A stretch of 64,000 nt of DNA from Bacteroidales bacterium. Lineage in GTDB: Bacteria > Bacteroidota > Bacteroidia > Bacteroidales > UBA932. Each line of letters begins with the position of its first letter. Positions within the stretch are counted from its first letter, which is position 1. The translations under genes and the position numbers were made by a program. Where the stretch lies: positions 186,001 to 250,000 of the forward strand of contig SUYN01000001.1 in NCBI GenBank assembly GCA_015060405.1. Direction: 5' to 3'. The notes below the pieces were generated by a model. That model was not told where the DNA came from. It saw only the letters and a program-made list of their open reading frames with translations, and did no database searches. Of this stretch, positions 41,005 to 49,656 are shown piece by piece.

Positions 41005-41300
41005 TTTCTACCCCCTTTCTTATTTTGTGACATCCACATCTTTTCCGGATCAATCTCACTGACAACAGGAATCAGATCACTTAACGTTATCTCCAATCCT
41101 ACAGCATCCATCAGGAGCAGGAAATGCGATAGTGACAATCCATGTCCCTTACCGTTCTCAAACTGACTTACGGTAAAGATTGAAATGCCGGTCATCTCAT
41201 GCAGCCTTTGCTGTGAAATCTTCAGAGATTTCCTATATTTTGCAAATGCTTCTCCAAGTAAGACAATAGACTCATATGGAGTATTTATATCATCATACAT
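41001..41300 (-). CDS. hipB: HipB-like antitoxin, XRE family
   Basis: 99 residues from the ATG at 41300; a codon ten residues earlier lies too close to the promoter. A helix-turn-helix at about residues 22-45 (RLHEMTGISIFTVSQFENGK) is split by the usual turn. It should bind HipA and repress the operon promoter just upstream. The C-terminus is charged. Confidence 0.9.
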   Translation of the reverse strand: MYDDINTPYESIVLLGEAFAKYRKSLKISQQRLHEMTGISIFTVSQFENGKGHGLSLSHFLLLMDAVGLEITLSDLIPVVSEIDPEKMWMSQNKKGGRK

Positions 41301-41327
41301 ACTATTGATATATCTATAACTTTTGCA

Positions 41328-41358
41328 CAAAAATATAATTAATTATTGAAATATCAAA
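41328..41358 (-). promoter_or_regulatory. hipBA promoter
   Basis: TTTG (41355-41358), 19 bp, TATTTTTG (41328-41335) on the minus strand is a perfect Bacteroidetes promoter, with the start codon 28 bp downstream. ATGCAA-type repeats just upstream may be HipB sites. Confidence 0.8.
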
Positions 41359-41391
41359 AGATATGCAAAACTAAATGCAAGAAATGCATAT

Positions 41392-41424
41392 AAAAAAACG
41401 GAGTTCATTTCTGAACTCCGTTTG
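41392..41424 (-). terminator. Terminator of the tRNA-Lys operon
   Basis: ACGGAGTTCA/TGAACTCCGT stem with a 4-nt loop followed by a T-run on the minus strand, directly after tRNA-Lys(CTT). It is part of the 46-bp repeat. Confidence 0.9.
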
Positions 41425-41440
41425 TGCTCCCCCAGGGGCT
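41395..41440. repeat. Direct repeat, attachment site copy at the tRNA
   Basis: It is identical to 36606-36651. It covers the tRNA 3' end from position 41425 upward and the terminator, so the tRNA is intact at this junction. Confidence 0.85.
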
Positions 41441-41497
41441 CGAACCCTGGACCCCAACATTAAGAGTGTCGTGCTCTACCAACTGAGCTAGGGAAGC
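41425..41497 (-). tRNA. tRNA-Lys (anticodon CTT)
   Basis: 73 nt cloverleaf: acceptor GCTTCCC/GGGGAGC, D-arm AGCTCAGTTGGTAGAGC, anticodon loop CTCTTAA closed by CGACA/TGTTG, T-arm CAGGG-TTCGAGC-CCCTG, discriminator A. CCA is not encoded. It reads AAG codons. The 3' end serves as the island attachment site. Confidence 0.95.
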
Positions 41498-41523
41498 AGT
41501 ATCTAAAGAACTTGTATTCTTGG

Positions 41524-41596
41524 TGATCCGTTTGGGGCTCGAACCCAAGACCCCAACATTAAAAGTGTTGTGCTCTACCAACTGAGCTAACGAATC
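41524..41596 (-). tRNA. tRNA-Lys (anticodon TTT)
   Basis: 73 nt cloverleaf: acceptor GATTCGT/ACGGATC, anticodon loop CTTTTAA closed by CAACA/TGTTG, T-arm TTGGG-TTCGAGC-CCCAA, discriminator A. It lies 26 bp upstream of tRNA-Lys(CTT) and shares its promoter. It reads AAA codons. Confidence 0.95.
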
Positions 41597-41649
41597 AATC
41601 CGTTTCCGAATCGTCGGGTCTCGAGTGAGTTCCTTTCGAATTGGGATTG

Positions 41650-41680
41650 CAAAGGTAGCGTTTATTTTTGAACTTGCAAA
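41650..41680 (-). promoter_or_regulatory. tRNA-Lys operon promoter
   Basis: TTTG (41677-41680), 19 bp, TACCTTTG (41650-41657) on the minus strand fits the Bacteroidetes consensus exactly, 54 bp before the first tRNA. Confidence 0.85.
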
Positions 41681-41753
41681 CTTTTCTTGAACTTTTTTTC
41701 AAAAAAAGTTGATTTTTATCTCAATCAACGACTTTCAGAAGGCCCTCCTGAAA

Positions 41754-42824
41754 TCAAAATTCCTCCAACTCCTTAATAATCAACTCAGAAGCTCGAGATG
41801 CCCATTTTCTGAAATTATCGTTTGGAATGTAGGTTTCCGAGAACTCAAGTAGCTGGCTCAGGTCAAACTTGTCGCTCACAATTCCGGCACCGGAACGCTG
41901 GGCATCGAAGGCGTTGATCTCCTGCTCTATGTGGGAAGGCACCATCAGTATCGGTTTCCCCATCCACATAGCCTCGCACACGGACTCAAAACCGGCCGTA
42001 CTGGCATATGCATGGCAGCCTGCCATCTGTGAAAGGAACTCCCGGTCATCTATCATATGGAAGGACAGCGTGCCATCTACCTTGGTCACCATGTCTGCAT
42101 CCCTCTTGTCCCAGAAGAAGCGGAGAGGGACTTCAGGATGTTCCTTGTGCCAGCTCAGCACGTCTTCAGAGAAACCGGCATTGAGCATATATCCGTGAAG
42201 GTAGTCCCCGTCTGTTGTCTCAAGTGCATACACTTCTTCCCTGAGCAGCGGAGGCACCACGATTATATCATGCTCATCATCATCTTCCATTTCACGGAAG
42301 GACAGCGCCAGATGCTTGACCGAACCTACAGAAGTCAGGCGGGAAAAGAAATCCAGAGCATAGCTTGCCGGAAACTTGTGACGTGGCAGTCCGAAGTCAC
42401 GGTGCATGAAGAGATACTGGTGCCCTATGCTTATCATCGGCACATCTATCTCGTGAAAGAAATATGTCATCCCCGCCATGAGTTCGTAGAAGTTCAGGAC
42501 CACATCTGCCGAGGATGTACGGACAGCTTCGCGGATGAACTGGATAGAAGGGTAATATGACGGGAGATTAAGCGAATTAAAGAGTACCGTACCGACCATA
42601 TTGGCCTTCCTGTTATCTGCGGAAGGCAGGAAGTTCATGCTTTCAAACTGCTCGACAGGGGCTCCTATGCCACGCACGAAGAAATCAGGCAAAGTCCTCT
42701 CCGGGCTCCTTCCCACCAGGACCTTGACAATCTGATGTCCCCGTGAGCGAAGCAGTCCGGCAAGAGTAAGCGCCTGGGTCATATGTCCCCTTCCCTCCCC
42801 CTGTACTATGAAGATATATCTCAT
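41754..42824 (-). CDS. Glycosyltransferase, GT28/MurG-like
   Basis: 356 residues. The N-terminus IFIVQGEGRGHMTQAL is the glycine-rich, His-containing opening of GT-B transferases of this type. The C-terminal half has the donor-site pattern GFESVCEAMWMGKPILMVP followed by EQEINA. It overlaps the LpxH-like phosphatase by 4 bp, a pairing common in Bacteroidales, suggesting a role in envelope glycolipid synthesis. The exact substrate is unknown. Confidence 0.8.
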   Translation of the reverse strand: MRYIFIVQGEGRGHMTQALTLAGLLRSRGHQIVKVLVGRSPERTLPDFFVRGIGAPVEQFESMNFLPSADNRKANMVGTVLFNSLNLPSYYPSIQFIREAVRTSSADVVLNFYELMAGMTYFFHEIDVPMISIGHQYLFMHRDFGLPRHKFPASYALDFFSRLTSVGSVKHLALSFREMEDDDEHDIIVVPPLLREEVYALETTDGDYLHGYMLNAGFSEDVLSWHKEHPEVPLRFFWDKRDADMVTKVDGTLSFHMIDDREFLSQMAGCHAYASTAGFESVCEAMWMGKPILMVPSHIEQEINAFDAQRSGAGIVSDKFDLSQLLEFSETYIPNDNFRKWASRASELIIKELEEF

Positions 42825-43579
42825 ACGGCCTGATTCTCCTTATAATAGACGATTTCCCAATTCCCTTCGGAATCCTCCACGAGGGCGGACATAGTCTCTA
42901 CCCAGTCCCCTGAGTTAAGATAGCGTATTCCGTCAATCATCCTGTCCTCCGGACGATGGATATGCCCGCATATCACTCCCTGACATCCCTTTACGCGGGC
43001 CATGTCGGTAAGCATCTTGTCAAAGTCCGAAGATGCCGCCACTGCCTTCTTCACCTTGTTCTTTATAGCCTGAGAGAAGGAATAGTACGGTCTTCCGAAC
43101 AGAGACTGGATCCTGTTGTACAGGACATTGATCATCAGGAGGAAATTATACATCACATCGCCGAGCTTTGCCACCCATTTCATATTGGAGGTGACGCTGT
43201 CAAAGACATCTCCATGAGTCACGAAGAACTTCTTGCCGCCACTTTCCAATATCATATCCTTGAGGATATTGAGCTTGCCCATTATCATCGGTATTATCTT
43301 ATCAAGGAAATCATCGTGGTTGCCCCTGAGGAAGTACACTTCCGTACCATGCTGCTCCACCATCTTCATGATGATTCTGAAGAAGCGGGAGTGTTCCACA
43401 CCCCAGAAGGCATTATCCTTTTTCTGAAGCTGCCAGCCGTCTATCGTGTCCCCATTGAATATCAGCGTCTCAGCATCTACGGAAGCCAGAAAGTCGGCAG
43501 CCTGGGCCACTTTCGAGTACTTCGATCCGAGATGGATATCAGACAGCACGACTGTCCTGTATTTTTTTCTTTCCTTCAT
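42821..43579 (-). CDS. UDP-2,3-diacylglucosamine diphosphatase-like metallophosphoesterase
   Basis: 252 residues with the calcineurin-type motifs in order: LSDIHLG, NGDTIDGW, RGNHDD, VTHGDVFD and GHIHRPE, ending YLNSGDWVE. These provide the two-metal site. Length and motifs fit the LpxH-like group that releases lipid X in lipid A synthesis, or acts on a related diphosphate. It is transcribed first and coupled to the glycosyltransferase. A 14-bp inverted repeat (43587-43659) lies just upstream. Confidence 0.82.
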   Translation of the reverse strand: MKERKKYRTVVLSDIHLGSKYSKVAQAADFLASVDAETLIFNGDTIDGWQLQKKDNAFWGVEHSRFFRIIMKMVEQHGTEVYFLRGNHDDFLDKIIPMIMGKLNILKDMILESGGKKFFVTHGDVFDSVTSNMKWVAKLGDVMYNFLLMINVLYNRIQSLFGRPYYSFSQAIKNKVKKAVAASSDFDKMLTDMARVKGCQGVICGHIHRPEDRMIDGIRYLNSGDWVETMSALVEDSEGNWEIVYYKENQAV

Positions 43580-43586
43580 ATAAGAG

Positions 43587-43659
43587 ATTACCTTTACATC
43601 ATTCCCGATTCATACGGCCATCCGAGGCTGGAAGTCATGGAACAGGATGTAAAGGTAAT
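43587..43659. repeat. 14-bp inverted repeat upstream of the phosphatase gene
   Basis: ATTACCTTTACATC (43587-43600) and GATGTAAAGGTAAT (43646-43659) are exact reverse complements, 45 bp apart, in the leader between the phosphatase ATG and the outer-membrane protein stop. It may form an mRNA stem or two operator half-sites. TACCTTTA in each arm resembles a -7 element. Confidence 0.55.
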
Positions 43660-43680
43660 AATTTTTTAATTCACAAATCA

Positions 43681-44292
43681 TCAGAATGCTATTCCGAGCT
43701 TGAATCCGACATTATTGAGGCCTTTCAGGTCATAACTCTTGTTATGATTGGTCGAATAGCTGTAGTAGGCGGCAAACTGGAAGCCGAAATCTGTCTTCTC
43801 GAACGGGAACACCGTGACTCCGATCTCAGGAGACATGTAGAAGCCCCAGTTGTCATGCCTGTTCACGAATGTCGACATGTAGATGCTCTGTACGGAATAC
43901 TCGGCACCGATCTTCGCGGCGACATATGGCTGCACCTCAGTCCAGAGGAGTCTGTATCTTACCGTCATACCGAAAGGCACCTGATATATCGACTTGGAAA
44001 GATCGGTAGTAAGGGCAGACTTGTCAGCAAAGGTGTAGGTCTCTGTAGGGACATACTTGTTGTTGGTATTGAAGCTTGCAAATCCTCCGAGTGCCAGATT
44101 CGGGATGATATAGTATCCGCCTTCCATATAGGCTCCATATCCCTGTCCAGAGCGCACGAAGTCATTGCCTACCGTGCCGTTGAACTGCCATCCGGCGTTG
44201 ATATAGTCCTGCTTTCCCATCTGAGCGCTGGCTTCACCTGCCGCGAAGACAAGTGCGGATACCGCCAGCATTATAGATATAAATCTTTTCAT
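43681..44292 (-). CDS. Outer-membrane beta-barrel protein
   Basis: 203 residues. Signal peptide MKRFISIMLAVSALVFA with cleavage after ASA. The mature part alternates hydrophobic and polar residues with many aromatics and ends in LGIAF, a C-terminal Phe as in barrel proteins targeted to BAM. Eight strands are plausible. It is the last gene of an operon with DUF4136 and DUF4251 proteins. Confidence 0.75.
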   Translation of the reverse strand: MKRFISIMLAVSALVFAAGEASAQMGKQDYINAGWQFNGTVGNDFVRSGQGYGAYMEGGYYIIPNLALGGFASFNTNNKYVPTETYTFADKSALTTDLSKSIYQVPFGMTVRYRLLWTEVQPYVAAKIGAEYSVQSIYMSTFVNRHDNWGFYMSPEIGVTVFPFEKTDFGFQFAAYYSYSTNHNKSYDLKGLNNVGFKLGIAF

Positions 44293-44313
44293 TGTATTTC
44301 TCTTTTAATGTCA

Positions 44314-44949
44314 TTATTTGGTCTTGAGATAATCCGACTGCTTGAAAGCCTGATCAATGGCATCCGTCATCCTGTCGATGTCACCCTTGAGCGTAGAGCC
44401 TGCAGGGCCTCCGATATATGAAGTCCAGAGGATTTCCAGAGGTTTTCCTTCTTCGACTTCATCAGTAAGATTGACGATGTCTGTGAGCAATGCATTTGTC
44501 GTGTAGGTATATGTGACAGGACGTGGCACATAGTAGCCGTTCCAGTTGCCCCAGTAGCCTGAAGGCCAGTATCCCGGATAGTCAAGCCACCAATACGGAT
44601 CGGTGTAGTACTGGACAAAGCGTTCTGTCTTTACCACATATGTCAGCTGGACACCGAGGTCAACATCCTCACTGCCATGCATATAGACGAATCCGCGCTC
44701 CTCCATGTTCTTTCTGAAGGCAAGGATCACTTCCTTGACCGCATCGTTACGGACGTACTGAGGCTTTTCACTCTGTCCGATGACAAGAAGACTGTCCGTC
44801 ATGTCAAAAGTCTTGAACTTTGCGAAATCCACATCCTTTCCTGGAGAGGTGTACACCAGATACTGATTGTCGTTATCTGAAGGATATGGTTCCTTGTGGC
44901 AGGCTGCCAGCAGAAGAACGGCAGCTGAAATAAATAGAATCTTTCTCAT
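44314..44949 (-). CDS. DUF4136 lipoprotein
   Basis: 211 residues. Lipobox LAAC with Cys17. The domain with VDFAKFKTFDM, a central aromatic stretch (YTDPYWWLDYPGYWPSGYW) and a C-terminal helix typifies DUF4136, an envelope protein family of unknown function in Bacteroidetes. It is the middle gene of a three-gene envelope operon. Confidence 0.8.
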   Translation of the reverse strand: MRKILFISAAVLLLAACHKEPYPSDNDNQYLVYTSPGKDVDFAKFKTFDMTDSLLVIGQSEKPQYVRNDAVKEVILAFRKNMEERGFVYMHGSEDVDLGVQLTYVVKTERFVQYYTDPYWWLDYPGYWPSGYWGNWNGYYVPRPVTYTYTTNALLTDIVNLTDEVEEGKPLEILWTSYIGGPAGSTLKGDIDRMTDAIDQAFKQSDYLKTK

Positions 44950-44976
44950 AATTCTTTCTGTTTTAATAAATTCGTT

Positions 44977-45606
44977 TTATAATGAGCTTCCCTCGAACAC
45001 ATTTGAATTCTCGTATGGCACGATTTCACCCTGGATCCAGACCGTATTTGAATTAAAGTTCGGATACACCGTAGCCGATGCCTTATTGGTTCCAGGGAAC
45101 ATATAGATTTCCACCTGGGCGTTTATGCCGATTCCGTTCACACTCATGGACAAGGTTGTACGGCCTTTACTGTCAGTCTTGATCTGCTGGTCAGTGATCG
45201 TACCCTCGACAGTAACACCTCCGACACCGTTGGGACCGGATGCAAATTCACTTGGGGAGATCTGAACGACAGCCCTGTTACCTTTTACAGAGATGAAGTT
45301 AGTAGTGGAGTTCACAAATATCGGTGCACCTGTACGGAACTGTACATTATCAGCTTCAAGCACAAAGTCCTGATTGCGGAGCGCTGCGCGTGCCTGGATG
45401 CCTGCGAGGGAGTCTGTCAGCTGCTCCAATCGACGGTCTTCGGCAGAACGGGCACGGAATTCCGCCATATCCTTATGCCAGTCGGCCTTCATTTTGTCCA
45501 GTCGGGATGTACCGGTATTGCTTTTGCCTGTCTGTGCAGACGCGTCGGGGGCAATCGCCGAAAGCCCTACGACCATGACCATCAAGGTCAGCAAGATTCG
45601 TTTCAT
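44977..45606 (-). CDS. DUF4251 secreted protein
   Basis: 209 residues from the ATG at 45606; an ATG two codons earlier (45612) is equally possible. Signal peptide ending ASA. The core, with VLEADNVQF, FVNSTTNFISVKG and a GGVTVEGTITD strand, is typical of DUF4251. It is the first gene of the operon, downstream of a promoter at 45629-45658. Periplasmic or outer-membrane location; role unknown. Confidence 0.8.
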   Translation of the reverse strand: MKRILLTLMVMVVGLSAIAPDASAQTGKSNTGTSRLDKMKADWHKDMAEFRARSAEDRRLEQLTDSLAGIQARAALRNQDFVLEADNVQFRTGAPIFVNSTTNFISVKGNRAVVQISPSEFASGPNGVGGVTVEGTITDQQIKTDSKGRTTLSMSVNGIGINAQVEIYMFPGTNKASATVYPNFNSNTVWIQGEIVPYENSNVFEGSSL

Positions 45607-45628
45607 ATACATTCAATTTATAATTATT

Positions 45629-45658
45629 CAAAACTATCCAATCAAATCGCAGACCAAA
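45629..45658 (-). promoter_or_regulatory. Envelope operon promoter
   Basis: TTTG (45655-45658), 18 bp, TAGTTTTG (45629-45636) on the minus strand; the spacing is one base short of the usual 19. Confidence 0.6.
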
Positions 45659-45769
45659 ACGGCAAAATCTGAAATTCGTTGACTCAAGCGGTTGCGAAGA
45701 ACTGTATATTTCAAGAAGAATTATTATATTTGTTGGTTGTATCGGAAAACACTAAACTAATACACTTAT

Positions 45770-48007
45770 ATGAAGAAAACATTTATCCTTGCCACTGCAG
45801 CAATTGCATTCGCTGCATGTGCGGCACAGCCTGAATTCGAAGGTCCGACATACCTCAACCCGAATGCTCCGGTCGAAGAAAGAGTGGAAGACGCTCTCTC
45901 AAGAATGACCCTCGAGGAGAAGGTGGGCATGACGACAGCTCAGTCAAAGTTCAGCTCACGCGGTGTCCCTCGCCTGGGTATCCCGGAAGTATGGCACACT
46001 GACGGTCCTCACGGAATACGTCCTGAAGTGCTCTGGGACGAGTGGGACCAGGCTGGCTGGACAAACGACTCATGTACAGCCTTCCCTGCACTCATCAACC
46101 TTGCAGCGACATGGGACAAGGAGATGTCTCTCCTCTATGGAAACAGCATTGGAGAAGAGGCACGCTACCGCAAGAAGGACATCCTTCTCGGACCTGGCGT
46201 GAACATCTGCCGTACCCCATACAACGGACGTAACTTCGAGTATCTCGGAGAGGATCCTTTCCTTGCAGGACAGATGGTCGTCCCTTATGTACAGGGAGTA
46301 CAGAAGAACGGTGTCGCAGCCTGCGTGAAGCATTATGCTGTGAACAATCAGGAATTCCAGCGCACACAGTCAAACTCTGTCGTAGACGACCGCACACTCC
46401 ATGAAATCTACCTCCCTGCATTCAAGGCAGCAGTCCAGGAGGGTAACGCATGGGCGATCATGGGCTCATACAACCTTTACAACGGACAGTACAACTGCCA
46501 CAACAAGAAGCTCCTGCTTGACATCCTCAAGGGAGACTGGGGCTTTGACGGCGTCGTTGTCAGCGACTGGGGCGGATGCCGCGACAGCGAGGAAGCCATC
46601 AGGAACGGTCTTGACATCGAGATGGGAACATGGACCAACGGTCTTTCCGGAGCAGCAAGCGACGGATATGCGAACTACCACATGGCAAGACCATATCTTG
46701 AAGGAATCAGGAGCGGCAAATACGGAACAGAGGAGCTTGACGACAAATGCCGCCGCATCCTCAGGACCATTTTCCGCACAAGCATGAGGCCTGAGCCTAA
46801 CTACGGACGTTTCGTCTGCCCTGAACACTATCAGGCAGCGCGTGACATTTCCGCAGCAGGAGTGGTTCTTCTCAAGAACGAGGACAACACTCTTCCTCTC
46901 GAGGTGGCTGAGGGCGGAAAAATCCTCATAGTCGGAGAAAATGCAGTGAAGAAGATGGTAGTGGGCGGAGGCAGCTCGAACCTCAAGACAGCATACGAGG
47001 TGAATCCTCTCGAAGGTCTTCAGAACGCCTACGGCGACAAGGTGGACATCGTATGGGAGCGCGGATATGTAGGTGACATCGGACGTTCATACAACAATGT
47101 GGACACAGGCCAGGACCTCACTGACAACCGTTCGCCTAAGGAGCTCATCGCAGCTGCAGTCGCACAGGCAAAGGATGCAGACTATGTCATCTTCGTCGGA
47201 GGTCTCAACAAGAGCGACCACCAGGACTGCGAAGGAACTGACCGCGAGCAGCTTGACATGCCATACCACCAGGAGGACGTGATCAGAGCTCTTGCAGAAG
47301 TCGCAAAGAAGCTGGTAGTAGTGAACATTTCCGGATCACCTGTATCAATGCCATGGGAAGATGTTGCAGACGCCATCGTTCAGGGCTGGTACGGCGGAAC
47401 AGAGACCGGTAATGCACTTGCTGACGTACTCACAGGAAAGATCAATCCTTCAGGAAAGATGCCTTTCACTGTGCCTTACGAATATGAGCATGGTCCGATC
47501 AAGACAGTACGTCAGTACCCTGGCATCAAGGAGGAAGGAGACGAGTACTGGCAGACTCATTACGACGAGGGCATATATGTAGGTTACAGATGGTATGAGA
47601 CCCAGGAGATCCCTGTACAGTGGCCGTTCGGACACGGCCTGAGCTACACTACATTCGAATACGGCCAGGCCAAGGCAGGCAAGGCTTCAATGAATGCAGA
47701 CGGCACTATGACGATTACTGTCGATGTAAAGAACACAGGTGACCGCGAGGGTGCTGAAGTAGTCCAGCTCTACATCGCTGACACTGAGGCAAGCATCGAC
47801 CGTCCTGCAAAAGAGCTCAAGGGATTCGAGAAGATCACCCTCAAGCCAGGTGAGAAGAAGACAGTGTCATTCACCATCGATGCTGCAGACCTGAGCTACT
47901 TCGACGTAGAGTCTCAGGCATGGAAGGCCGAGAAGGGCGAGTTCGTCGCACACATCGGAACATCATCTGCCGACATAAAGACAACTGCATCATTCGAGCT
48001 TAAATAA
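45770..48007 (+). CDS. Glycoside hydrolase family 3 lipoprotein (beta-glucosidase-like)
   Basis: 745 residues. Lipobox FAAC marks a lipoprotein. The N-terminal GH3 barrel has HTDGPHGIRPE, RNFEYLGEDPFLAG and the nucleophile Asp266 in VVVSDWGG. The second alpha/beta domain follows at about residues 360-560, and an FnIII-like domain ends the protein. It probably hydrolyses beta-linked glucosides or xylosides in the periplasm. TATATTTG at 45725-45732 is a likely -7 element. It stands alone rather than in a polysaccharide utilisation locus. Confidence 0.92.
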   Translation: MKKTFILATAAIAFAACAAQPEFEGPTYLNPNAPVEERVEDALSRMTLEEKVGMTTAQSKFSSRGVPRLGIPEVWHTDGPHGIRPEVLWDEWDQAGWTNDSCTAFPALINLAATWDKEMSLLYGNSIGEEARYRKKDILLGPGVNICRTPYNGRNFEYLGEDPFLAGQMVVPYVQGVQKNGVAACVKHYAVNNQEFQRTQSNSVVDDRTLHEIYLPAFKAAVQEGNAWAIMGSYNLYNGQYNCHNKKLLLDILKGDWGFDGVVVSDWGGCRDSEEAIRNGLDIEMGTWTNGLSGAASDGYANYHMARPYLEGIRSGKYGTEELDDKCRRILRTIFRTSMRPEPNYGRFVCPEHYQAARDISAAGVVLLKNEDNTLPLEVAEGGKILIVGENAVKKMVVGGGSSNLKTAYEVNPLEGLQNAYGDKVDIVWERGYVGDIGRSYNNVDTGQDLTDNRSPKELIAAAVAQAKDADYVIFVGGLNKSDHQDCEGTDREQLDMPYHQEDVIRALAEVAKKLVVVNISGSPVSMPWEDVADAIVQGWYGGTETGNALADVLTGKINPSGKMPFTVPYEYEHGPIKTVRQYPGIKEEGDEYWQTHYDEGIYVGYRWYETQEIPVQWPFGHGLSYTTFEYGQAKAGKASMNADGTMTITVDVKNTGDREGAEVVQLYIADTEASIDRPAKELKGFEKITLKPGEKKTVSFTIDAADLSYFDVESQAWKAEKGEFVAHIGTSSADIKTTASFELK

Positions 48008-48026
48008 GCCGGAAATATGAAAATAC

Positions 48027-48052
48027 AAGGGCGCTCCGAAAAGAGCGCCCTT
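48027..48052. terminator. Bidirectional terminator
   Basis: AAGGGCGCTC/GAGCGCCCTT stem with a 6-nt loop between the converging GH3 and HerA-like genes. Confidence 0.85.
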
Positions 48053-48074
48053 ATTTATATATAGGTATACGGGG

Positions 48075-49625
48075 TTATTTCAAGAGATTTCCCAGAAGGC
48101 TGCGGGTCAGCTGACGTGTAGCCGAACCGACGGCCTTGCCGGCAATATCCTTGGCAGTGGTCCTGGACTTCCTGCCGGTCACCTTCTTGGACACCTCCGT
48201 GCCGATTGAAGAAGTGACGCTGGTCAAGGCTGCGCCAAGAACGGCACCAAAGAGGCTTTTTCCCAGTCCGCTGCCCCGCTTCTTCCTGCTTTCCTCCTCC
48301 TGACGCGCCGCTTCAGCCTCCTGCTCAGCCTTCAAGGCGGCTTCAGCCTCTTCCATGAGCACTTCAAAGGCGCTTTCACGGTCAACGACCTTGTCGTATC
48401 TTCCATACAGTCTTGACTGGCTGATGATCTGAGTCCTCTGCTCCGGGGTCACAGCTCCGATCTGGCTGAGAGGGAAGAGTATCTTCGCACGCTGGACCAT
48501 TGACGGAGATCCGTTTTCATCAAGGAAGGACACAAGAGCCTCACCTGTCGCAAGTTCCATGATGGCATCTGAGGTCTTGAAAGCCGGGTTTGGACGGAAG
48601 GTCTCCGCTGCTGTCTTTACTGCTTTCTGATCCTTAGGGGTAAATGCCCTGAGGGCATGCTGCACACGGTTGCCGAGCTGTCCGAGGATGTCCTCCGGTA
48701 TGTCAGTCGGGCTCTGTGTCACAAAATAGACTCCGACTCCCTTGCTTCGGATGAGTCTCACCACCTGCTCTATCTTGTCCGAAAGGGCCTTTGATGTCTC
48801 TTCAAAGAGCATATGCGCCTCATCGAAGAAGAACACAAGCTTAGGAAGATCCATGTCTCCAGCTTCAGGAAGCTGTGCATAGAGCTCGGAAAGGAGCCAC
48901 AACAGAAAAGTGGAATAAAGCTTCGGATTGAGCATCAGCTTGTCGGCAGCAAGCACATTCAGAACGCCCTTGCCTCTCTCGCACTGAAGCAGATCGTATA
49001 TATCGAACGAAGGTTCTGCAAAGAACTTGTCCGCTCCCTGGTTCTCCAGGGTAAGCAAAGCCCTCTGAATGGCACCTACACTCTGCGAGGTGATGTTGCC
49101 ATAGGCTGAAGTATATTCCTTTGCATTCTTGGCCACATAGTCGAGCATCGAGCGCAGGTCCTTCATGTCTATAAGAAGAAGGCCCCTGTCATCCGCTATC
49201 CTGAACACGATATTCAGGATTCCTTCCTGAGTCTCGTTCAGTCCGAGGAGACGCGAAAGGAGCTGGGGGCCCATATTGGACACGGTAGTCCTCATAGGAT
49301 GTCCCTGCTCACCGTAGACATCGAAGAAACGCACCGGGCAGCTTCCGAACATCGGAGACCCGATACCGAACTCATCGCATCTTTTCCGGATGAAACCGTT
49401 CATGGCTCCTGTCTGGCTTATGCCGGAAAGGTCACCCTTCATATCTGCCATGAAACAAGGCACCCCTGCCTGCGAGAATGTTTCTGCAAGCACCTGAAGG
49501 GTCACTGTCTTTCCCGTTCCGGTGGCACCTGCGATCAATCCGTGGCGGTTCGCCATTCTACCGCATATCGATATAGGTCCTTCAGGACCGTGGGCCACAT
49601 ATAGCCCGTGTTGATCTGTATACAT
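48075..49625 (-). CDS. HerA-like ATPase (DUF853)
   Basis: 516 residues. Walker A GATGTGKT (33-40), then a long RecA-type core with [14 protein letters not shown] as Walker B and [15 protein letters not shown] as a later motif. The C-terminus holds a charged coiled coil rich in Glu and Ala, then a [15 protein letters not shown] segment. The DUF853 family resembles DNA-translocating HerA ATPases, but its function is unknown. It is last in an operon with SulP, RsmD and DUF3822. Confidence 0.85.
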   Translation of the reverse strand: MYTDQHGLYVAHGPEGPISICGRMANRHGLIAGATGTGKTVTLQVLAETFSQAGVPCFMADMKGDLSGISQTGAMNGFIRKRCDEFGIGSPMFGSCPVRFFDVYGEQGHPMRTTVSNMGPQLLSRLLGLNETQEGILNIVFRIADDRGLLLIDMKDLRSMLDYVAKNAKEYTSAYGNITSQSVGAIQRALLTLENQGADKFFAEPSFDIYDLLQCERGKGVLNVLAADKLMLNPKLYSTFLLWLLSELYAQLPEAGDMDLPKLVFFFDEAHMLFEETSKALSDKIEQVVRLIRSKGVGVYFVTQSPTDIPEDILGQLGNRVQHALRAFTPKDQKAVKTAAETFRPNPAFKTSDAIMELATGEALVSFLDENGSPSMVQRAKILFPLSQIGAVTPEQRTQIISQSRLYGRYDKVVDRESAFEVLMEEAEAALKAEQEAEAARQEEESRKKRGSGLGKSLFGAVLGAALTSVTSSIGTEVSKKVTGRKSRTTAKDIAGKAVGSATRQLTRSLLGNLLK

Positions 49626-49656
49626 ATCTGATTACCTGAAGTTCACAAATTTCAGC

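Larger units (their letters stand above)
36606..41440. mobile_element. 4.8-kb genomic island at tRNA-Lys
   Basis: A 46-bp direct repeat bounds the segment. The right copy (41395-41440) contains the 3' end and terminator of tRNA-Lys(CTT); the left copy (36606-36651) is an orphan duplicate. This is the footprint of site-specific integration at a tRNA 3' end. Cargo: a helicase-nuclease and HipBA. No integrase is present, so mobility must come from elsewhere or has been lost. Confidence 0.75.

Noticed and set aside
36652..41394. Integrase for the island
   Set aside because: Only the helicase-nuclease and hipBA are present; no tyrosine or serine recombinase motif in either.
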